From an uncultured Ruminiclostridium sp. (lineage in GTDB: Bacteria > Bacillota > Clostridia > Oscillospirales > Ruminococcaceae), in contig CANRGJ010000001.1 in the NCBI GenBank assembly GCA_947630175.1, forward strand, positions 124,001 through 188,000: a DNA stretch of 64,000 bases, given 5' to 3'. Shown piece by piece: positions 49,145 to 57,478 of this stretch (its first letter is position 1; every line of letters starts with the position of its first letter). Under the pieces are notes generated by a model that ran no database searches, was not told the origin of the DNA, and saw only the letters and a list, made by a program, of their open reading frames with translations. Made by a program: the position numbers and the translations under genes.

Positions 49145-49267
49145 AATAAAAACCTTGCTTAAAAAGCAAGGTCATTGCACAACACTTGTGCGAACGGTTT
49201 TACCGAACGATTTGAAAAAATATTTATTTGAACTCGTAGTGTAAATTTATAGGGTAGTATATCCTAT
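49145..49267 (-). ncRNA. tracrRNA of the type II-A CRISPR system
   Basis: Read on the minus strand from about 49267, the RNA begins with the anti-repeat. Twenty-four bases (49236-49259) are an exact complement of the CRISPR repeat, followed by a bulge and CAAAT. Then come small hairpins TTCGGTAAAACCG and GCACAAGTGTTGTGC. The 3' end is an intrinsic terminator, ACCTTGCTTTTTAAGCAAGGT then TTTTTATTTT. The length (~120 bases), placement upstream of cas9 and direction opposite to cas9 all fit a tracrRNA that pairs with crRNA, recruits RNase III and scaffolds Cas9. Confidence 0.88.
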
Positions 49268-49273
49268 AAACAT

Positions 49274-49303
49274 AGTATAACACATTTATGGAGGAATTGT
49301 CAA
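49274..49303 (-). promoter_or_regulatory. tracrRNA promoter, overlapping the cas9 ribosome site
   Basis: On the minus strand TTGACA (49298-49303) and TATACT (49274-49279) are 18 bases apart. The -35 box ends at the base before the cas9 GTG, and the spacer contains the complement of the cas9 GGAGG. Confidence 0.75.
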
Positions 49304-52300
49304 GTGGTGGACGAAAAAAATTTTTGGGGTCTTGATATTGGTACAAATTCTGTCGGTTGGGCTGTTACTAACGAACAATATAATTTAAAAAAATTCCATA
49401 ACAATCTTGTGTGGGGAGTTCATCTTTTTGATGAAGCAGAGCAATCTGCGGAAAGGAGAACGTTTCGTACTGCGCGCCGCCGTCTGGAGCGACGCAAGCA
49501 AAGAATTTCCTTGTTGCAGGAATTTTTCGCAAAAGAAATTTTGAAAGTGGAAAAAACCTTTTTCATGAGGTTAAAGGAAAGCTCGTTGCTCCCTGAGGAC
49601 AGTGAGCATCGTACCAATAATATATTTTTTGGTGATGAAGATTTTACAGATAAGAAATATTTTGAAAATTACCCTACCATACATCACCTTATATGTGAAC
49701 TTATGCAGGATAAGAGCGAACACGATGTAAGGCTGGTTTACCTTGCATGCGCATATATTCTGGCGCACAGAGGACATTTTTTGTATTCCGTCGATAAAGA
49801 CAGCGCAGAGAAAATAACCGATTTTACTCCCTTGCATGAGGGTTTCATAAACGCTTTGACAAATATCTGCGAAACAATACCGTTTGACAGTGATCCCGAT
49901 AAAATGTCGGAAATTTTAAGATCAGACCGATCTGTTACAGAGAAATCAAAACGTCTGACAGAATTATGGTTCGCAAAAAATAAGCCTAAAAATGATTTGT
50001 GCAGCGGTCTGCGTTTTGACTGCTTGATAAAGCTGTTGAGCGGCGGTACAGTCAAATTGTCAGACCTTTTTTTGAACGAAAGCTACAAAGACCTTGACAA
50101 AAACTCCATATCGGTATTGTCTGCCGATTTTACAGATACGTTAGATTCGATCTATGGCATGTTGGAAGATGATCAGTGGGAGCTTCTTGATGCTGTAAAA
50201 AAGCTGTGCGATCAGTCATTGCTTGTGCGGTCGCTTGGAGAATGCAGTAGCATTTCGGCTGCCAAGGTTGATGTTTATAAAAAGCACCAAAAAGATCTGC
50301 ATGATCTGAAATACATATGCAAAAAATACCTTACCCAAAAGCAGTATTACGAAATTTTTAAGGATACACAAGGAAAAAGCAACTATGCCGCATATGTTTA
50401 TAATGGCGCTGTTAAAAAGTGCGGTCAGGATGACTTTTGCAAATTCGTTCTTAAATTTCTTGAAAGCGTAAAATCTGAAAGTTCAGACAAACCTTTATTA
50501 GATGAACTGATAGATAAATGTAAAAATTTAAAGCTCTGCCCAAAACAAAAAACTACGGACAACAGAGTCATACCATATCAGTTGTATTATGCGGAGTTGA
50601 AACAAATACTTGAAAACGCGTCAGCCTATCTTCTTTTTCTCAATGACAATGATGAATACGGTACTGTTGCCGACAAAATACTGAGCATAATGGAGTTCAG
50701 AATACCGTATTATGTCGGACCGCTCGTAAGCAGTGAAAAAAGCAGCTTTGCCTGGATGGAAAGAAAAGCCGAAGGCAAAATCTATCCGTGGAATTATCAC
50801 GAGAAAATTGACCTCGACAAGACGGAAAACGCCTTCATCAGAAGAATGACCTGCAAATGCATGTATCTTGCAGGAGAGGACGTTTTGCCTAAAAACTCTC
50901 TGCTGTATTGCAAATTCAGCGTTCTTAACGAAATAAATAATATTACCGTTGACGGCAACAAAATTTCCGTAAGTGCCAAACAGAGGATCTTCAACGAGCT
51001 GTTTGTGAAAAAACAGCGGGTCACTATAAAAGCAATTGAAAATTGTCTGAAAGTGTGCGGTGAATTTAAGGACGGACAATCCGTCGGAGGAATAGATGTA
51101 AGCATCAAATCTTCTTTAAAGTCTTATCACGATTTTAAAAGATTGCTTGAATCGGGAGCTCTCAAAGAAACTGACGCTGAAAGGATTATTGAAAGAATAA
51201 CTGCGACCACAGATACCGCCAGACTTAAGAAATGGCTGAAAAACAATTATATCAGTTTAAGCGATGCAGATCTGAAGTATTTGTCAAGCCTTAATTATAA
51301 AGATTACGGCAGACTGTCACGCAAGCTTCTTGAAGAAATATTGGAGATCGACATAAACGGTGAGGCACAAAGCGATAGGAATATTATAAATGCACTTTGG
51401 GAAACAAATGATAATTTGATGCAGATACTCGGCTCCAAATACAGATACGGGAATGTCATTGAGAAATACAACGCTGATTTCTATTCCGACCCCACTAATC
51501 ATAAAACGATCGAAGAAAGAATGAAGGAAATGTATATTCCCACAGCCGTAAGACGTTCAGTGACAAGAACAATGGATATTGTAAAAGAAGTAAAAAGCAT
51601 TATCGGAAAAGATCCTGACAAGATCTTCATAGAAATGGCGAGGGAAAGTAATCAGAACAACAAGGGAAAACGCACGAAATCACGGCGAGAGCAGATAAAA
51701 GAATTATATAATTCCACAAAAGATATGGCGGATAAAGAGCGTCTGAACGAATTGTACTCGCAGCTTGACCGCACCGACGACGGCAGGCTGCGGAGCGAAA
51801 AATATTATTTGTACTTTATTCAGTTGGGAAGATGTATGTATACAGGACACGCTATTGATTTTGAGAGGCTGGGAAATGATACATATTACAATATTGATCA
51901 TATATATCCGCAGGCAAAGGTCAAAGACGACAGCCTTGAAAATAAAGTTCTTGTGGAATCTGAGGCAAATGGCGCAAAAGGCGACAAATACCCTATCTCT
52001 GCTGATATAAAGAAAAAAATGCGCACTTTCTGGAACGCTCTGAGAGATAAAGGACTGATAGGCGAAAAGAAATATCAGCGTCTTACCAGAAATACAAATT
52101 TTACTGAGGAGGAGCTTGCAGGATTTATTTCAAGGCAGCTGGTAGAAACAAGGCAATCGACAAAAGCTGTTGCAGAGCTCATCAAGGAGATATGTCCCAA
52201 CTCAAAGATCGTATATGTAAAAGCCGGTCTTACATCTGAATTCCGTCAGGAAATGGATATGCTCAAATGCCGGGAAGTGAACGATCTTCACCACGCAAAA

Positions 52301-53404
52301 GACGCATACCTTAATATAGTCATGGGGAACGTATATAACACACAATTTACCGAAAATCCGCTTAATTTTATAAAAAGCGGAGAGCAATATTCACTAAAGA
52401 TATTCAAGCGCTCTAAAGACGGCAAGGAAAGCGGGCTGCTTACCCGCAGAGTTGTGCGCGGAGAAAATATTGCGTGGGATCCATCCATTTCTTTTGACAT
52501 AGTAAAAAAGATGATGAGCAAAAACAGTATAAGATTTGTAAGATACTGTTACAGGCGAAAAGGCGGATTATTCAACCAACAGCCTGAACGAAAAAGCGAG
52601 GGACTTGTTGAAAGAAAGCAAGGACTTGATACAGCAAAATACGGCGGCTATAATAGCACCACCGCGTCATATTTTTCTTTGGTGAAGTATGGCGGAGCTA
52701 TTACTTTTATTCCTGTGGAGCTTATGTATGCGGAAAAATATTCTTCAAGCAAAGAGTATGCTGAAAATTATGCCGCAAAACAACTTTCAATTATTTTAAA
52801 TCAGGAAATCAATGCAAACGAAATAAAATTTCCGTTGGGCGACCGTGCTGTAAAAATCAATACTCTGCTTGAAATTGACGGCTTCAGGGCAAATATTACC
52901 TGTAAATATTCAGGCGGCAAAAATTTAGGTATTTCTTCTGCTGTTTCACTTATACTCGATAAAAAGCATTACGACTATGCGAAAAGGATAAGTTCATTTA
53001 TGGCAAAGTACAAGACGGATAAAAGCAACAAAGCTGAAAATAATTCCGGAATAAGCTGTGAAAATAATATTGAATTATTTGACGTTCTTGTAAACAAAAT
53101 GCTGTCAGCGCCGTTTAAAGTAAAACTTGGTGATGTGGGCGCTAAAGTAAGTTCCGGCAGAGAAAATTTTGAAAAACTATCTCTTACTGAACAGATCGTC
53201 ACGCTCGCCAACATATTATCTTTGCTCAAAACAGGCAGATCCACGGGTTGCGATCTTAAATCTATCGAAGAAAGCGGGCAGGCGGGTGTCCTGACTATCA
53301 ATTCTACCATTTTAAAAATAAAAGGCATAAATTCTATATACATTGTAGATCAGTCGCCGACAGGTCTTTATGAAAAAAGATCGCCTAATCTTTTGACGTT
53401 ATGA
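49304..53404 (+). CDS. cas9: CRISPR-associated endonuclease Cas9, type II-A
   Basis: A 1366-residue RNA-guided nuclease, close to the 1368 of the Streptococcus pyogenes enzyme. RuvC-I is FWGLDIGTNSVGWAV with Asp11. The Arg-rich bridge helix RTARRRLERRKQR follows at about 55-68. RuvC-II is IFIEMARESN with Glu777. The HNH site is YNIDHIYPQ with Asp865-His866 and ENKVLVE after it. RuvC-III is LHHAKDAYLNI with His997 and Asp1000. The C-terminus ends in SPTGLYEKR, as in other type II Cas9 proteins. All catalytic residues are present, so both DNA strands should be cut. Start GTG 49304 follows GGAGG by 9 bases. The cas1 fragment overlaps the stop (ATGA). Confidence 0.97.
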   Translation: MVDEKNFWGLDIGTNSVGWAVTNEQYNLKKFHNNLVWGVHLFDEAEQSAERRTFRTARRRLERRKQRISLLQEFFAKEILKVEKTFFMRLKESSLLPEDSEHRTNNIFFGDEDFTDKKYFENYPTIHHLICELMQDKSEHDVRLVYLACAYILAHRGHFLYSVDKDSAEKITDFTPLHEGFINALTNICETIPFDSDPDKMSEILRSDRSVTEKSKRLTELWFAKNKPKNDLCSGLRFDCLIKLLSGGTVKLSDLFLNESYKDLDKNSISVLSADFTDTLDSIYGMLEDDQWELLDAVKKLCDQSLLVRSLGECSSISAAKVDVYKKHQKDLHDLKYICKKYLTQKQYYEIFKDTQGKSNYAAYVYNGAVKKCGQDDFCKFVLKFLESVKSESSDKPLLDELIDKCKNLKLCPKQKTTDNRVIPYQLYYAELKQILENASAYLLFLNDNDEYGTVADKILSIMEFRIPYYVGPLVSSEKSSFAWMERKAEGKIYPWNYHEKIDLDKTENAFIRRMTCKCMYLAGEDVLPKNSLLYCKFSVLNEINNITVDGNKISVSAKQRIFNELFVKKQRVTIKAIENCLKVCGEFKDGQSVGGIDVSIKSSLKSYHDFKRLLESGALKETDAERIIERITATTDTARLKKWLKNNYISLSDADLKYLSSLNYKDYGRLSRKLLEEILEIDINGEAQSDRNIINALWETNDNLMQILGSKYRYGNVIEKYNADFYSDPTNHKTIEERMKEMYIPTAVRRSVTRTMDIVKEVKSIIGKDPDKIFIEMARESNQNNKGKRTKSRREQIKELYNSTKDMADKERLNELYSQLDRTDDGRLRSEKYYLYFIQLGRCMYTGHAIDFERLGNDTYYNIDHIYPQAKVKDDSLENKVLVESEANGAKGDKYPISADIKKKMRTFWNALRDKGLIGEKKYQRLTRNTNFTEEELAGFISRQLVETRQSTKAVAELIKEICPNSKIVYVKAGLTSEFRQEMDMLKCREVNDLHHAKDAYLNIVMGNVYNTQFTENPLNFIKSGEQYSLKIFKRSKDGKESGLLTRRVVRGENIAWDPSISFDIVKKMMSKNSIRFVRYCYRRKGGLFNQQPERKSEGLVERKQGLDTAKYGGYNSTTASYFSLVKYGGAITFIPVELMYAEKYSSSKEYAENYAAKQLSIILNQEINANEIKFPLGDRAVKINTLLEIDGFRANITCKYSGGKNLGISSAVSLILDKKHYDYAKRISSFMAKYKTDKSNKAENNSGISCENNIELFDVLVNKMLSAPFKVKLGDVGAKVSSGRENFEKLSLTEQIVTLANILSLLKTGRSTGCDLKSIEESGQAGVLTINSTILKIKGINSIYIVDQSPTGLYEKRSPNLLTL

Positions 53405-53583
53405 GTTGGAGAACGGTGATCGTTACCCAAAGGGCAAAGCTTGATCTAAAAACAGGGTATCTTGTGATAAGAACAGAAGAAGCCGTCAAAAAAATTTATC
53501 TTGATGAGTTGTCTGTTCTTATCATTGAGGATCCTGCTGTTTCAATTACAGGATGTCTGATTGCTGCCCTTACAGCTGTTTGA
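53401..53583 (+). pseudogene. cas1: Cas1 integrase, N-terminal stump
   Basis: The ATG overlaps the cas9 stop by 4 bp. The 60 residues SWRTVIVTQRAKLDLKTGYL...LSVLIIEDPAVSITGCLIAAL match the N-terminal beta domain of type II Cas1, which is normally about 290 residues. The reading frame ends at TGA 53581-53583 just after ALTA, before any of the catalytic helical domain. No cas2 or csn2 lies between it and the array only ~50 bp later. A deletion has removed the rest of the adaptation genes, so new spacers cannot be acquired from this locus. Confidence 0.9.
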
Positions 53584-53631
53584 CGCAAATATAGGTAATT
53601 GATCAATGATTTGTGCATAATATAACTGCTG

Positions 53632-53659
53632 TTGACTTTATTTCAAAATATGTTATACT
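53632..53659 (+). promoter_or_regulatory. CRISPR array promoter in the leader
   Basis: TTGACT (53632-53637), 16-base spacer, TATACT (53654-53659), about 55 bases upstream of the first repeat and pointing into the array. Confidence 0.65.
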
Positions 53660-53707
53660 TAATATATCCTGTAGATTTGCACTGATGAGTAGTGTCATTA
53701 TCTCAAA

Positions 53708-53714
53708 ATTTGAG
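53708..53714 (+). promoter_or_regulatory. Leader-anchoring sequence ATTTGAG
   Basis: ATTTGAG ends at the base before the first repeat. The same heptamer is the leader-end signal that directs spacer integration in streptococcal type II-A systems. It is retained although cas1 is broken and cas2/csn2 are missing. Confidence 0.65.
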
Positions 53715-53816
53715 GTTTGAGAGTAGTGTAAATTTATAGGGTAGTAAAACTCACCCTTGAGTGAACGACTTCTGACTTGGGTTTGAGAGTAGTGTAAATT
53801 TATAGGATAGTAAAAC
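53715..53816 (+). CRISPR. Minimal CRISPR array: two 36-bp repeats, one 30-bp spacer
   Basis: Repeat 1 (53715-53750) and repeat 2 (53781-53816) are 36 bases, begin GTTTGAGAGTAGTGTAAATT and end GTAAAAC, and differ by one base (GGGTAG versus GGATAG). The variant copy is distal, as is usual for the terminal repeat. The spacer (53751-53780) starts TCACCCTTGAG. GAGTAGTGT also occurs 27-35 bases upstream of repeat 1 and may be a degenerate repeat trace. The repeat shares 24 bases with the tracrRNA anti-repeat, tying this array to the adjacent Cas9. Confidence 0.92.
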
Positions 53817-53840
53817 AAACATCATCAAGGAGCCCTCAAA

Positions 53841-54176
53841 ATGTATATTGCAGGGATAATCGAAACAATAATTACATTACCAATAGGTATCATATTTATT
53901 ATACTTGGTTTCCTTTTGTGGAAAAAACAAAAAATACAACTGATACATGATTATCACCATATAAATGTAAAACCGCAGGATATTAAGGCATATACCTCCT
54001 TGTGGGGAATTGCATTGATTATTCTTGGTGTATGTGCTTGCCCCGTAGGGATCATTGATTGTATTTTTCACACTTGGGTCGGGTGGGTATTATTCGTCGC
54101 AGGTTTTGTGGTTTGTTTTATAATTGGAAATAAGGCACAAAAAACATATAATGGTTCATGGTTTCGCTTTAATTAA
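53841..54176 (+). CDS. DUF3784-like small membrane protein
   Basis: A 111-residue protein with three hydrophobic segments at about 8-27, 54-73 and 79-96. A polar loop between the first two contains KKQKIQLIHDYHHINVKPQDIKAY. That loop pattern (LIHxYHxxNVK...KAY) is typical of the DUF3784 family of Firmicute membrane proteins of unknown function. An AAGGAG ribosome site precedes ATG 53841. It starts 25 bp after the CRISPR array, so an array transcript might read into it. Confidence 0.7.
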   Translation: MYIAGIIETIITLPIGIIFIILGFLLWKKQKIQLIHDYHHINVKPQDIKAYTSLWGIALIILGVCACPVGIIDCIFHTWVGWVLFVAGFVVCFIIGNKAQKTYNGSWFRFN

Positions 54177-54225
54177 AAGTTAGAAATAATTGAGCGCAGA
54201 TATTTTTTACTGAAAGGATAAGCAT

Positions 54226-54816
54226 ATGGAAAAATCAAAAGAATATATTTGCTCCAACTGCGGAGCGGCGGTCACATCTGAAATATGCCCATATTGCGGC
54301 AGCGTTACAAGCGTAAAGACAATCGAAGCGTATATGGAATATCCTGTAATCGATTGTAAAGAAGCAGCGTTGGGATTCTGGACAACTGTGTTCCCGTTGA
54401 TATTTGCCGTAATGTTTACCATAGCAGGAATAGCAATGTTGACAATTGCAATTTCGGGTATGGCCGAAGATGGTGCGATGCCGCTTATTATATTGATGTT
54501 CATACCGTTCTTCCTGATTGGTATAGCTGCGACTGTAACAGTTTTAAAGAATGTTATAAGATACATAACTCTGAAAAGAAAGGGAAAACATATCACAGGA
54601 ATGTTTTACGGTTATGCTGGCGACAATGTGCGGATCAATGGACGGCCTGCGCAGGTGGCAAAGATTTTGGTGGATACGCCGCAAGGAAAACGGTTTATAA
54701 TGTACCAGCTTGGCAGTACCGAAAAGAGTATTACCGTTAATCAAGAAGTACGTCTTCCGGTTTACAATGATATTTTTATGATTGAGAAAAATCGGGATAA
54801 AATAACAAATTGGTGA
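54226..54816 (+). CDS. Zinc-ribbon membrane protein of unknown function
   Basis: A 196-residue protein. The N-terminus is a Cys4 zinc ribbon (ICSNCGAAVTSEICPYCGS, about 8-26). Two long hydrophobic helices follow at about 52-77 and 85-107. The C-terminal ~85 residues are cytoplasmic, with a beta-rich pattern (RPAQVAKILVDTPQGKRFIMYQL). No catalytic motif is visible. It is 49 bp after the DUF3784 gene and closed by a strong terminator, so the two may be one unit. Confidence 0.6.
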   Translation: MEKSKEYICSNCGAAVTSEICPYCGSVTSVKTIEAYMEYPVIDCKEAALGFWTTVFPLIFAVMFTIAGIAMLTIAISGMAEDGAMPLIILMFIPFFLIGIAATVTVLKNVIRYITLKRKGKHITGMFYGYAGDNVRINGRPAQVAKILVDTPQGKRFIMYQLGSTEKSITVNQEVRLPVYNDIFMIEKNRDKITNW

Positions 54817-54848
54817 AAAATCCCTCCTATACAGGAGGGATTTTTTAT
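54817..54848 (+). terminator. Bidirectional terminator between the zinc-ribbon and DUF305 genes
   Basis: AAAAATCCCTCCT/AGGAGGGATTTTTT forms a perfect stem with a 4-base loop and A/T runs on both sides. The DUF305 gene converges on it from the minus strand. Confidence 0.92.
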
Positions 54849-55414
54849 TTGCAGCACAATTGATTGTAAAGCTGTTTCATTTGCATAATTCCTCTTTTTT
54901 GAGAAGAAATTATGTTTTTCAGTATAGGTGTAAGTTCACAGCATATGTCGTATTGAAGAGCATTTTCGCACAATCTCACTGCACCCATATGATGAGGTAT
55001 CATTTCTCTGATAAAATTGCAGTCTATATTATTTGTACTCTCCGCACAACTCATTTGAGAAAACATAGTTTTTAATATTTCGTCTGTTTTAGCCTTGTAT
55101 TTACATAAGCACTGCCTTGAATTGCGTTCTTGAGCGCAGCAGCAAAGTATTATTCTCATTCTTTCTATGCTTCTTGTCTGCTCGCTTATGATGTTATTTG
55201 CAATATTCTGTAACGCTAAATTTGTTGTATATTTAAGAAGATTTTTTGACATCTGTATAGCCGCTTCATGGTGCGGTATCATTTGAACGATAAAGTTATG
55301 AGAAATGCTGTTTGTGAGTCTGGCATTATTTATTCCGTTTATCATTTGATTAAGTATGCAGCTGTATTCATCTAAATATTTTTTTGTATTGCAACTTAAA
55401 TCACAGTTATACAT
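54845..55414 (-). CDS. DUF305 family protein, duplicated and cysteine-rich
   Basis: A 189-residue all-helical protein with two DUF305 motifs, FIVQMIPHHEAAIQMSKN near 42 and FIREMIPHHMGAVRLCEN near 136, suggesting an internal duplication of a ferritin-like helical unit. It has about 15 cysteines, including CCC, CLC and CC pairs, and no signal peptide. DUF305 proteins are linked to metal handling in some bacteria, but no function is proven; the His pairs and cysteines suggest metal binding. An AGGTGAT site precedes ATG 55414. Confidence 0.75.
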   Translation of the reverse strand: MYNCDLSCNTKKYLDEYSCILNQMINGINNARLTNSISHNFIVQMIPHHEAAIQMSKNLLKYTTNLALQNIANNIISEQTRSIERMRIILCCCAQERNSRQCLCKYKAKTDEILKTMFSQMSCAESTNNIDCNFIREMIPHHMGAVRLCENALQYDICCELTPILKNIISSQKRGIMQMKQLYNQLCCK

Positions 55415-55460
55415 AAAATCACCTCTTTATTCATTATATTCCTGTTTAATAAAAAGGTGA

Positions 55461-55497
55461 GAACAAAACAAAACGCTTGCGTTTTACGCAAGCGTTT
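55461..55497 (-). terminator. Terminator of leuA
   Basis: On the minus strand AAACGCTTGCG/CGCAAGCGTTT with a 5-base loop is followed by TGTTTTGTTTTGTT, directly after the leuA stop codon. Confidence 0.85.
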
Positions 55498-55501
55498 AAA
55501 T

Positions 55502-57166
55502 TTATTTTATAATTTCGCTGAGATTAAGTGCGCTGAGCAGACCTCTTACCGATGATGTGATGATGTCGCTGTGTACTCCTGCGCCCCAGGTTATTACACC
55601 GTCTTTATCAGCTATCTCAACATAAGTTATCGCTTTTGATTTTGAACCTGTATTCAGTGCATGCTCGTTATATGAACAAAGAACAAACTTCAAATTAAGG
55701 CATTTTCTCAGCGCATCGCTTACAGCGTCAAGTCTGCCGTTGCCTGAGCCGGTGATCGTTCTTTCCTGACCGTTTTGTATAATCGTGAGCTTTGCCTCAA
55801 TTTCTTCGCCTTGGACAAAATGTACTTCCTTGTATTTTATCTTGCTTTCCACATTGACGAATTTTTCGTTGAAAGCCTCATAAATTTCATCGGGCATAAG
55901 CTCTTTATGCAGCTTGTCAGAAATGTCCTTGACAGCGTAGCCTACAGTTTCTCTGAATTTAGGCGGCAGGTCAATGCCGAATTTCTTTTGCAGAAGATAA
56001 CCGATACCGCCTTTTCCACTCTGGCTGTTGATCCTGATGACATCTCCGTCATATTGACGTCCTATATCCTTCGGGTCAATGGGAAGATAGGGAACTGTCC
56101 AGTGTGGAACGTCCTTTTCCTCTCTCCAGCGCATACCCTTTGCGATAGCGTCCTGATGAGAACCTGAAAATGCGGCAAATACCAATGCTCCGCTGTAAGG
56201 CTGCCTGTCGTAGACCTTCATACAGGTCATTTTTTCATATATTTCAATTATCTGGGGAATATTGCTGAAATCAAGCTCCGGATCAACGCCATGTGAATAC
56301 ATATTCAGTCCGAGAGTTACAATATCCACATTTCCAGTTCTTTCGCCGTTCCCGAACAGCGTACCCTCAACACGATCAGCGCCTGCAAGAAGTCCCATTT
56401 CTGTGTCAGCCACAGCGCAGCCTCTGTCGTTGTGCGGGTGAAGGGAAACGATGACATTTTCCCGCTTATAAAGGTTTTCGCACATATATTCGATCTGACT
56501 TGCGTAAACATGGGGCATTGACAACTCCACCGTTACAGGAAGGTTGATTATGACCTTATTTTCATGAGTAGGCTCCCATATTTTCAGCACTTCGTTGCAT
56601 ATTTCCAGAGCAAACTCCATTTCGGTTCCCGTAAAGCTTTCGGGAGAATATTCAAATTTGAAGTTTCCCTCAGTATTTTTTGCAAAATCCAACAGCATTT
56701 TAGCGCCGTCGGTTGCAATTTTGATAATTTCTTCTTTCGGTTTTCTGAAAACCTGTTCTCTTTGCGCAACGGAAGTGGAGTTGTACAAATGTACAACTGC
56801 ATTTTTTGCACCTTTCAACGCCTCAAAAGTTTTTCTAATGATATGCTCACGGGACTGCGTCAATACCTGAATAGTTACATCATCAGGAATAAGGTCTTTT
56901 TCGATCAAAGCACGGCAAAATTCGTACTCTGTTTCAGACGCGGCGGGAAATCCTATTTCTATTTCCTTAAAACCGATTTTAACAAGGAATTTAAAGAATT
57001 CCAGCTTTTCCTCCAGGTCCATAGGCACAATAAGCGCCTGGTTGCCATCACGCAGGTCAACGCTGCACCAAATTGGAGCCTTGTCGATGTACTCCTTTTC
57101 CGCCCACTTATAGCAGGGATAAGGAGGCATAAAATAATTTCTTGTGTACTTTTCTGTGTTTTTCAT
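55502..57166 (-). CDS. leuA: 2-isopropylmalate synthase, LeuA type 2
   Basis: A 554-residue enzyme condensing 2-oxoisovalerate with acetyl-CoA, the first step of leucine synthesis. CSVDLRDGNQALIVPMD (about 34-50) carries the metal and substrate residues, and HPHNDRGCAVADTEMGLLAGADRVEG near 243 the metal-binding histidines. The C-terminal ~110 residues (EEIEAKLTIIQNGQERTITGSGNG...) form the allosteric LeuA dimer domain for leucine feedback. The N-terminal NYFMPPYPCYKWAEKEYI is typical of the actinobacterial/clostridial long form. It is preceded by a T-box leader and is the only leu gene in the window. Confidence 0.95.
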   Translation of the reverse strand: MKNTEKYTRNYFMPPYPCYKWAEKEYIDKAPIWCSVDLRDGNQALIVPMDLEEKLEFFKFLVKIGFKEIEIGFPAASETEYEFCRALIEKDLIPDDVTIQVLTQSREHIIRKTFEALKGAKNAVVHLYNSTSVAQREQVFRKPKEEIIKIATDGAKMLLDFAKNTEGNFKFEYSPESFTGTEMEFALEICNEVLKIWEPTHENKVIINLPVTVELSMPHVYASQIEYMCENLYKRENVIVSLHPHNDRGCAVADTEMGLLAGADRVEGTLFGNGERTGNVDIVTLGLNMYSHGVDPELDFSNIPQIIEIYEKMTCMKVYDRQPYSGALVFAAFSGSHQDAIAKGMRWREEKDVPHWTVPYLPIDPKDIGRQYDGDVIRINSQSGKGGIGYLLQKKFGIDLPPKFRETVGYAVKDISDKLHKELMPDEIYEAFNEKFVNVESKIKYKEVHFVQGEEIEAKLTIIQNGQERTITGSGNGRLDAVSDALRKCLNLKFVLCSYNEHALNTGSKSKAITYVEIADKDGVITWGAGVHSDIITSSVRGLLSALNLSEIIK

Positions 57167-57218
57167 ATGTATACCCTTTCCTTCCTGTGTGTATGCAGGT
57201 GAAAAAGCCTTTGCACCC

Positions 57219-57256
57219 TAAAAAAATAAACCCCGCCTCTTAGTAAAGAGACGGGG
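57219..57256 (-). terminator. T-box regulated terminator of leuA
   Basis: On the minus strand CCCCGTCTCTT/AAGAGGCGGGG is followed by TTTATTTTTTT. It lies just after the T-box sequence, so it is the switchable hairpin of the riboswitch. Confidence 0.9.
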
Positions 57257-57478
57257 ATAAAATTCCTCGCGGTACCACTCTTCTTAGCGCCGTTTGCGCT
57301 CACCTTAGCTACACATCAATCAATGCGCTACTCTATAACGGGAGAACCCGGTCAAGCCTACTGCAAATTCAACCGACTGCTCAAGGGTGAGCTATAACAG
57401 AATCGTTTTACCGTTTCGCACCTTACAACGGCTCTCTGAAAAACTCAACTGCTTTTTTCCCTATCATCGCATTTCAAC
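57219..57478 (-). promoter_or_regulatory. T-box riboswitch upstream of leuA, leucine specifier
   Basis: The minus-strand leader contains the T-box core GAGTGGTACCGCG, the Stem I AGAGAG motif and an elongated Stem I with GGTGCGAAACGG. The candidate specifier loop reads AGCTCACCCTTGAG, in which CTC (Leu) is followed by the usual purine. Uncharged tRNA-Leu(GAG) would bind the specifier and, through its CCA end, the T-box bulge, blocking the terminator and letting leuA be transcribed when leucine is scarce. It ends about 50 bases before the leuA start. Confidence 0.92.

Noticed and set aside
53603-53818. 71-residue minus-strand ORF across the CRISPR array with a repeated YYPINLHYSQT motif
   Set aside because: The peptide repeat is simply the translated CRISPR repeat; it is not a gene.
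57385-57405. Eleven bases of the CRISPR spacer (TCACCCTTGAG) also occur in the leuA T-box specifier loop, suggesting self-targeting
   Set aside because: The match covers the PAM-distal end of the spacer only, not the seed, and an 11-base match somewhere in 64 kb is expected by chance for a 30-base spacer.
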